Shown one piece after another: positions 6,523 to 10,419 of a stretch of 10,419 nucleotides of DNA; within the stretch, counting starts at the first letter, position 1, and each line of letters starts with the position of its first letter. Below the pieces are notes generated by a model. That model was not told the DNA's origin and searched no databases. It saw nothing but the letters and a program-made list of their open reading frames with translations. Position numbers and translations under genes: made by a program. The stretch is from NCBI GenBank assembly GCA_028873155.1, contig JAGWML010000100.1, positions 1 through 10,419 on the forward strand, given 5' to 3'. The DNA comes from Acidobacteriota bacterium (GTDB lineage: Bacteria; Acidobacteriota; Terriglobia; Terriglobales; Acidobacteriaceae).

Positions 6523-7251
6523 ATGAGCGCTGCAAGCCATTCCGCCGCCGACGTCCTGGCGATTGCTGCGCATCGGGACGACGTGGAGCAGACCTGCGGC
6601 GGTACGCTGTTGCGTATGGCTGCCCGCGGTCTTCGGACGGCGATCCTGGACCTTACGCAGGGCGAAGCCGGTACTCGAGGAACGGCCGCGGAACGGGCCG
6701 CAGAAGCGGCGGAAGCCGCGAAGATCCTCGGTGTGGGTTGGCGTGAGGCTCTTGACCTGCCGGATGGCGCAGTCGCAAATACAATCGAGAACCGGGTCAA
6801 AGTTGCAAACGTCATCCGCACAGTGAGGCCGCGCGTTGTGATTTTGCCGTACTGGCAGGCGCGGCATCCGGACCACGCCATCACGGCGTCTCTGGGATAT
6901 GAGGCCTGCTTCGTCGCGGGCCTTGCCAAGGTGGAGACGGCAGACCCTCCGCACCGTCCATTCAAAATCGTCTATGCAAGTCTGTACGCCGATGTGCGTC
7001 CCAGCTTTGTGGTGGACATTACTCCGTTCATCGAGCAGCGCCATGCTGCGCTGATGGCCTACAAGTCGCAGTACGCCAATCAGACGGCGGGAAGCGGCTT
7101 GTTTGTGCCGGAAGAAGAGATTCGCGAGCGAATGTTTGCGGAGGCCCGGCATTACGGCCTGCTTGCAGGCGTGCGTTACGGCGAACCCTTTGTCCAGAAG
7201 GAAGTAGGACTCGTGGACGATCTGACGCTGATTCCTGTGCAGTCCATCTGA
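6523..7251 (+). CDS. bshB1: Bacillithiol biosynthesis deacetylase BshB1-like (PIG-L/LmbE family), 242 aa
   Basis: BshB removes the acetyl group from N-acetylglucosaminyl-L-malate to give glucosaminyl-malate, the second step of bacillithiol synthesis in the cytoplasm. The zinc site is complete: H17 and D20 in AHRDDVEQTCGGT (D19 the likely base), and H118 in RHPDH (115-118). The TQGEAGTRGT segment (45-54) and the C-terminal VRYGEPFVQKEV are BshB1-like. The usual AHPDD/AHADD appears here as AHRDD, which does not touch a metal ligand. The ATG is 5 nt after the lipoprotein stop, with no clear SD, so translation is probably coupled. bshA and bshC are not in the window. Another LmbE-type sugar deacetylase is the alternative. 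Confidence 0.88.
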   Translation: MSAASHSAADVLAIAAHRDDVEQTCGGTLLRMAARGLRTAILDLTQGEAGTRGTAAERAAEAAEAAKILGVGWREALDLPDGAVANTIENRVKVANVIRTVRPRVVILPYWQARHPDHAITASLGYEACFVAGLAKVETADPPHRPFKIVYASLYADVRPSFVVDITPFIEQRHAALMAYKSQYANQTAGSGLFVPEEEIRERMFAEARHYGLLAGVRYGEPFVQKEVGLVDDLTLIPVQSI

Positions 7252-7333
7252 ACAACGGCAAACGAGGCGGAGTGCATCGCCGGGTTCTCGCCGACCGCCG
7301 TCTTGAATCCGCGCACCCGGATGCAGAACCGTG

Positions 7334-7693
7334 TCATCCGTGGTTCCAGAGCAACTCGCCTCCGATCAGAATGAGTGTGACTGCGAAGACACGGCGGAGC
7401 CAGAGGTCGGGAATGTGCTGCGCCCATACCGCTCCGAAATACCCGCCGGCGAAGAAGCCGACTGCGAGAAGGGCCGCAATCCTGATATCGGCATTGCCAT
7501 TGCGGTAGTACTCAACAAAGGCCAGCAGGCCCACCGGCGCCAGCAGCGCGCCCAGTGACGTGCCCTGCGCGCGATGTTGATCCATGTGCAGGAGCCAGAC
7601 AAGCGCCGGGACAAAAAGAATGCCACCGCCTAGCCCCACCACTCCCGAGAAGGCGCCGACAACCACTCCAATGATCAGAATGATCCAGGTCAT
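7334..7693 (-). CDS. Half-size TauE/SafE-family membrane protein, 119 aa
   Basis: The protein is almost wholly hydrophobic with about four membrane segments (roughly 2-34, 45-63, 70-92 and 100-117). It carries the TauE/SafE repeat signature GAFSGVVGLGGGILFVPAL near the start, then QGTSLGALLAPVG and GFFAGGYFGA. The family exports sulfite, sulfonates or related anions, and typical members are about 250 aa with two copies of this unit. This one holds a single unit and would have to dimerise. It ends cleanly (LLWNHG, TGA) and has GGAG 5 nt before its ATG, so it looks like a genuine short member, not a fragment. It faces bshB1 tail to tail (82 nt apart) and follows aqpZ on the same strand by 96 nt. 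The substrate is unknown. Confidence 0.85.
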   Translation of the reverse strand: MTWIILIIGVVVGAFSGVVGLGGGILFVPALVWLLHMDQHRAQGTSLGALLAPVGLLAFVEYYRNGNADIRIAALLAVGFFAGGYFGAVWAQHIPDLWLRRVFAVTLILIGGELLWNHG

Positions 7694-7789
7694 AAATTCT
7701 CCGCAGGGCCCGGAGGTGAACCCCGCCGGGTCCCACGGACCTAGACTAGCGTGCGCGCCTGTCGCCTTGTCACACGGCCTCGTGCCGAG

Positions 7790-8473
7790 CTATTCCGTTT
7801 CCAGCAGACCGGTTCTGAACAGGAAGCCAGCAGCGATGCCCGCAATGCTTGGAATCAGCAGAAATAGCCAGACCTGCGAAAGGGCTTTACCGCCGACGAA
7901 CAACGCGGGCCCAAGGCTGCGCGCCGGATTCACGCTCACGCCTGTGATGTGAATGCCGAAAATATGAATGACCACCAGGGTGATGCCGATGGCCAGACCT
8001 GCAAACCCAGCGGGCGCGCCCTTTTGCGTCGAGCCGAGGATGACAATCACGAAGATGAGCGTGGCCATGAATTCAAACAGAATCGCAGACGTGGTGCCGT
8101 AACCGCCCTGGTAGCCGGTTCCCCAGCCATTCTGTCCAAGCCCGCTGGCTCCAATGTCGTATCCGCCGCCCACTCCGCTGACGATAGCGCTCAACACACC
8201 GGCGGCAAGAATGCCGCCGACAAACTGACCGGCCCAGTAGCCAATCATGTCTACCGTCTTCATCCGTCCCGCAGCCCAAACTCCCAGGCTGACGGCTGGG
8301 TTGATATGGCATCCGGAGATGGGCCCGATGCCATACGCCGCACCGATCAGGGCGAATCCGAAGGCGAACGCAATGCCCAGGATTCCGACCTTGTCGCCCG
8401 CGACAACCGCGGTTCCACATCCAAATAGAACCAGGATGAACGTACCGACCAATTCAGCGAGATACTTCTTCAT
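7790..8473 (-). CDS. aqpZ: Aquaporin Z-type water channel, 227 aa
   Basis: Six membrane segments and both NPA boxes are present: HINPAV (N58) and VNPARS (N182). By alignment with E. coli AqpZ the selectivity filter is F38, H170, V179 and R185, i.e. Phe/His/Arg kept and the Thr position Val. This is the narrow water-selective type, not a glycerol facilitator. Sequence around it (GYWAGQFVGGILAAGVL, APAGFAGLAIGITL) closely follows AqpZ. The start ATG at 8473 gives MKKYLAELVGTF, aligned with AqpZ, and is preceded by the purine run AAAGAGAGAGGGT. A TTG at 8494 would add seven residues but would turn that purine run into coding sequence. It diverges from the PhoB-like gene across a 313-nt region. 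Confidence 0.93.
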   Translation of the reverse strand: MKKYLAELVGTFILVLFGCGTAVVAGDKVGILGIAFAFGFALIGAAYGIGPISGCHINPAVSLGVWAAGRMKTVDMIGYWAGQFVGGILAAGVLSAIVSGVGGGYDIGASGLGQNGWGTGYQGGYGTTSAILFEFMATLIFVIVILGSTQKGAPAGFAGLAIGITLVVIHIFGIHITGVSVNPARSLGPALFVGGKALSQVWLFLLIPSIAGIAAGFLFRTGLLETE

Positions 8474-8682
8474 ACCCTCTCTCTTTCTGGCCAACTTTCC
8501 GGCGATTCATCGAATGAGGCAGGCGTTCGACTGGAGTTGCCCGGTGAAGCCTGCCCGCGACGGTACAGGCCGTGCCTGACCCGATTCCAACAGCGCGGTT
8601 GGAGTGTCCCAGACAATTCCCATGCAAGTCAAGCAAATTGCACGCTTCCAGCGGCTTGCGGGCAGCGCATGGGGCTGGCAAA

Positions 8683-8710
8683 TTTACACAACGTTTGCAA
8701 TCTATTTGCC
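8683..8710 (+). promoter_or_regulatory. Candidate PhoP/PhoB-type box: three 11-bp-phased hexamers
   Basis: TTTACA (8683-8688), TTTGCA (8694-8699) and TTTGCC (8705-8710) are spaced by exactly 5 nt each, giving an 11-bp period. OmpR/PhoB-family winged-helix regulators bind tandem direct repeats of this spacing. The hexamers resemble the Bacillus PhoP repeat (TTAACA-like) more than the E. coli Pho box. The site lies about 76 nt before the PhoB-like start, suggesting autoregulation. The motif is seen directly; the binding protein is inferred. Confidence 0.42.
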
Positions 8711-8734
8711 TCAGTGCAGTAGTCTGTTCATGAT
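8706..8734 (+). promoter_or_regulatory. Weak promoter candidate for the two-component genes
   Basis: TTGCCT (8706-8711) and CATGAT (8729-8734) are separated by 17 nt, each four of six to the sigma-70 consensus. The -35 overlaps the last phased hexamer, as expected if an activator helps a poor promoter. It would start near 8741. Confidence 0.25.
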
Positions 8735-8786
8735 TGCGAGCGGCAGCAACTGTCATGCGTTCGCTCGCAGGATGAGGACAATCCGG

Positions 8787-9488
8787 TTGAGTCAGACGGT
8801 CTTTGTACTTGAAGATGACACAGATATTGCGCGGCTCGTTCAGCATCATCTGGAGGCCGCAGGCTTCACCGTTCGGCTGTTTCATACCCCCGGCAATCTG
8901 ATTCCGGACGCCGAGCGCCAGACCCCCGCACTCTTCCTGCTGGACATCATGGTGCCGGGAGGAGACGGACTGGACGTGTGCCGCAGGCTACGCGGCCACG
9001 CGGGACTTTCAACGGTTCCCATCATTTTCCTCACCGCGCGGGCAGGTGAAAATGACCGCGTTCTGGGGCTTGAACTGGGTGCCGACGATTACATTACCAA
9101 GCCGTTTGCCACGCGCGAACTCGTGGCGCGGGTGAAGGCGGTGCTTCGCCGTTTCGAGCGGCCTACGACGCCTGCGGTCATCCAGTTTGAAGAAGTGACG
9201 ATTGATGCCAATGCCATGCAGTTGCGGGTTCGCGGCGAGCTGACCGCCACCACGGCGACGGAGTTCCGTCTGCTGGATTACCTTGCGCGGCATCCGGGCC
9301 GGGTCTTCAGCAGGGATCACCTTCTCGACGCGGTCTGGGGCGATGCCCGCTTTGTCACTCCCCGTTCCGTCGATGTCTATGTGCGCCGTATCCGTGAGAA
9401 GATTGAGCTGGATCCGGAAAATCCGCGTTACCTCAAAACAGTCAGAGGCGCCGGCTATCGCTTTGAATTGCCCAAAGGCGAGTCGTAA
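8787..9488 (+). CDS. phoB: PhoB-like response regulator (OmpR family), 233 aa
   Basis: The receiver domain (about 1-118) has the acidic pocket E9-D10-D11, the phosphoacceptor D53 in LLDIMVPGGDG, the switch residue T83 (FLTAR) and K105 (ITKPF). A winged-helix DNA-binding domain follows (about 130-228), ending in YLKTVRGAGYRF, the OmpR/PhoB hallmark. It is a transcription factor activated by the downstream kinase. I chose TTG at 8787 (MSQTVFVLEDD) because GAGGA lies 8 nt before it and the length then fits the family. ATG at 8772 would add five residues and has only AGG touching it. The kinase gene starts 50 nt later. The PhoB name rests on the PhoR-like partner and the upstream phased repeats; no pst or phoU gene is in view. 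Confidence 0.87.
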   Translation: MSQTVFVLEDDTDIARLVQHHLEAAGFTVRLFHTPGNLIPDAERQTPALFLLDIMVPGGDGLDVCRRLRGHAGLSTVPIIFLTARAGENDRVLGLELGADDYITKPFATRELVARVKAVLRRFERPTTPAVIQFEEVTIDANAMQLRVRGELTATTATEFRLLDYLARHPGRVFSRDHLLDAVWGDARFVTPRSVDVYVRRIREKIELDPENPRYLKTVRGAGYRFELPKGES

Positions 9489-9538
9489 CGAAACGGGCGG
9501 ATTCTCGCGACCCTTCAATACGGATAGGACGGTTGGCC

Positions 9539-10419
9539 TTGACCCGCAAAGTCTTTACCAAGTTGCTGGGGCTCTTTCTTCTGCTTCTGGTCTTCCAGGC
9601 AGTGGCCGTCCAGCTGATTCTGCGGCGCTTCATGGAGAACCTGCCTCCTGAGAGGCTGCACCAGATTGACAAGGAAGCGCTGTGGGCTGGGCTTCTTGCT
9701 CTGGTGTTTGCCCTTCCGCTGGCAGCCTGGGTCGCGAGCGGCGTCACCTCGCGCCTGCAGCGGGTCGTGGACTTCTCCCGCCACATCGCACAAGGTGAGT
9801 TTTCTGTCCGCCTCAACCCCCAGGGCGGAGACGAGCTGTCGGCAATGGAGACCGCCCTGAACCAGACGGCTGTGCGGCTCGACAGCAACTTTGCAGAGAT
9901 CGAAAGCCGCCGCCATGAGCTGGCGACGATGCTGGACTCCATGCAGGAAGCCGTTGTCGCAGTCACTGCGGAAGGCCAGGTGCGCTGGTCCAACGCGGTG
10001 ATGCAGCGGATTGCAGGAACCGAAATTCGCGTGGGACGGCCGCTGGTGCATTCCGTGCGCGATCCGGAACTCCTTGCCTGTATTCGCGGGGCGATTCAGA
10101 GCGGAGAGGTCCGCTTCGGCCGGTCGGCGTCGCTGGCTCCCGGCAAAATGCTGGAGATCAATGCAGCACCCTTGCCATCCGGCGGCGCGCTAGCCGTGTT
10201 GCATGACGTGACGCGCATCGAGGCCGCCGAGAAATCCCGTCGCGAGTTCATTGCCAACGTGAGCCACGAGTTACGCACACCGTTGACCTCCATTCAGGGG
10301 TATGTTGAGACGCTGATTGAAGACCCGAAGCCATCGCCCGAGACAACGCGGGAGTTCCTCAGCATTATTCAGAAGAATGCCAGCCGGATGAGCCGGCTCA
10401 CGGAGGATCTGCTTGCGCT
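9539..10419 (+). CDS. phoR: PhoR-like sensor histidine kinase, 3' end beyond the window
   Basis: 293 codons are visible, running off the right edge. The order is TM1 (about 8-28), a very short outer loop (about 29-48), TM2 (about 49-68), HAMP (about 68-120), a PAS-like domain (about 126-225, MLDSMQEAVVAVTAEGQVRW), then the dimerisation/phosphoacceptor domain with H243 in FIANVSHELRTPLTSIQGY. The ATPase domain is not in the window. The near-absent periplasmic part plus HAMP-PAS is the PhoR plan, where signal comes through partner proteins and not direct ligand sensing. The start is TTG at 9539 with AGGA 9 nt upstream; TTG at 9533 is too close to that SD. It is presumably co-transcribed with the response regulator. 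Confidence 0.87.
   Translation, partial: MTRKVFTKLLGLFLLLLVFQAVAVQLILRRFMENLPPERLHQIDKEALWAGLLALVFALPLAAWVASGVTSRLQRVVDFSRHIAQGEFSVRLNPQGGDELSAMETALNQTAVRLDSNFAEIESRRHELATMLDSMQEAVVAVTAEGQVRWSNAVMQRIAGTEIRVGRPLVHSVRDPELLACIRGAIQSGEVRFGRSASLAPGKMLEINAAPLPSGGALAVLHDVTRIEAAEKSRREFIANVSHELRTPLTSIQGYVETLIEDPKPSPETTREFLSIIQKNASRMSRLTEDLLA

Larger units (their letters stand above)
8474..8786. other. Divergent intergenic region between aqpZ and the response regulator
   Basis: The 313-nt stretch carries no supported gene. The reading frame of the response regulator stays open back to a GTG at 8604, but the added residues lack family similarity. It contains the aqpZ ribosome-binding purine run (about 8474-8487), three 11-bp-phased TTTRC(A/C) hexamers at 8683-8710, and a weak promoter candidate behind them. 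No clear promoter for aqpZ was found. Confidence 0.5.

Noticed and set aside
5366..6535. A 389-codon open frame on the minus strand opposite the lipoprotein gene
   Set aside because: Antisense shadow; composition and lack of motifs argue against a gene.
7318..7340. CGGATG/CATCCG hairpin as terminator between bshB1 and the TauE-like gene
   Set aside because: Only six base pairs around an 11-nt loop and no U-tract on either strand.
8474..8494. TTG start for aqpZ at 8494
   Set aside because: The extra seven residues are encoded by the purine run that best serves as the ribosome site of the ATG at 8473, and AqpZ proteins start at the latter point.
8724..8756. E. coli-type Pho box suggested by CTGTTCAT and CTGTCAT
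   Set aside because: The two are 26 nt apart, not 11 or 22, and the segment between lacks a repeat.
1..10419. A hidden defence island, mobile element or new multi-gene system
   Set aside because: All sizeable genes fall in known housekeeping or common families, and no integrase, toxin-antitoxin pair, direct-repeat boundary or array was found.

Overview
The window reads as an ordinary chromosomal segment of a diderm, moderately GC-rich bacterium, most likely an acidobacterium of the class Terriglobia. That placement is an inference. It rests on lipid A biosynthesis (LpxD), a bacillithiol-type deacetylase with an AHRDDVEQTCGG active site, a Tat-exported aldo/keto reductase, a Cys-rich propeller-like lipoprotein, a fused homocysteine methyltransferase/MTHFR, and frequent TTG starts. 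No transposase, integrase, phage gene, tRNA, rRNA or CRISPR array was seen.

Layout. (1) Bases 1-2623, plus strand: lpxD (first base of its start codon probably just outside the window), a MobB-like P-loop protein 2 nt downstream, then a Tat-signal aldo/keto reductase. (2) Bases 2640-4741, minus strand: a metH/metF-type fusion whose 3' end overlaps xseB by 25 nt. This unit converges on the reductase, and a strong hairpin lies at the junction. (3) Bases 4742-4967: a structured divergent intergenic region with competing inverted repeats and overlapping candidate -10 elements. (4) Bases 4968-7251, plus strand: a tightly packed set of a 35-aa small ORF, a TTG-started propeller-like lipoprotein (stop/start overlap TTGA) and bshB1. 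(5) Bases 7334-8473, minus strand: a half-size TauE/SafE membrane protein and an AqpZ-type aquaporin. (6) Bases 8787-10419, plus strand: a PhoB/PhoR-like two-component pair, the kinase cut by the window end.

The genes serve several separate jobs: outer-membrane lipid A, one-carbon/methionine metabolism, DNA repair nuclease, low-molecular-weight thiol synthesis, water transport, and phosphate-type signalling. I found no convincing undescribed multi-gene system. The items most worth a second look are regulatory or small: three 11-bp-phased TTTRC(A/C) hexamers upstream of the response regulator that resemble a PhoP/PhoB box, the alternative-pairing leader of the methionine/folate gene, the 35-aa ORF coupled to the lipoprotein, and the coupling of that lipoprotein to bshB1.
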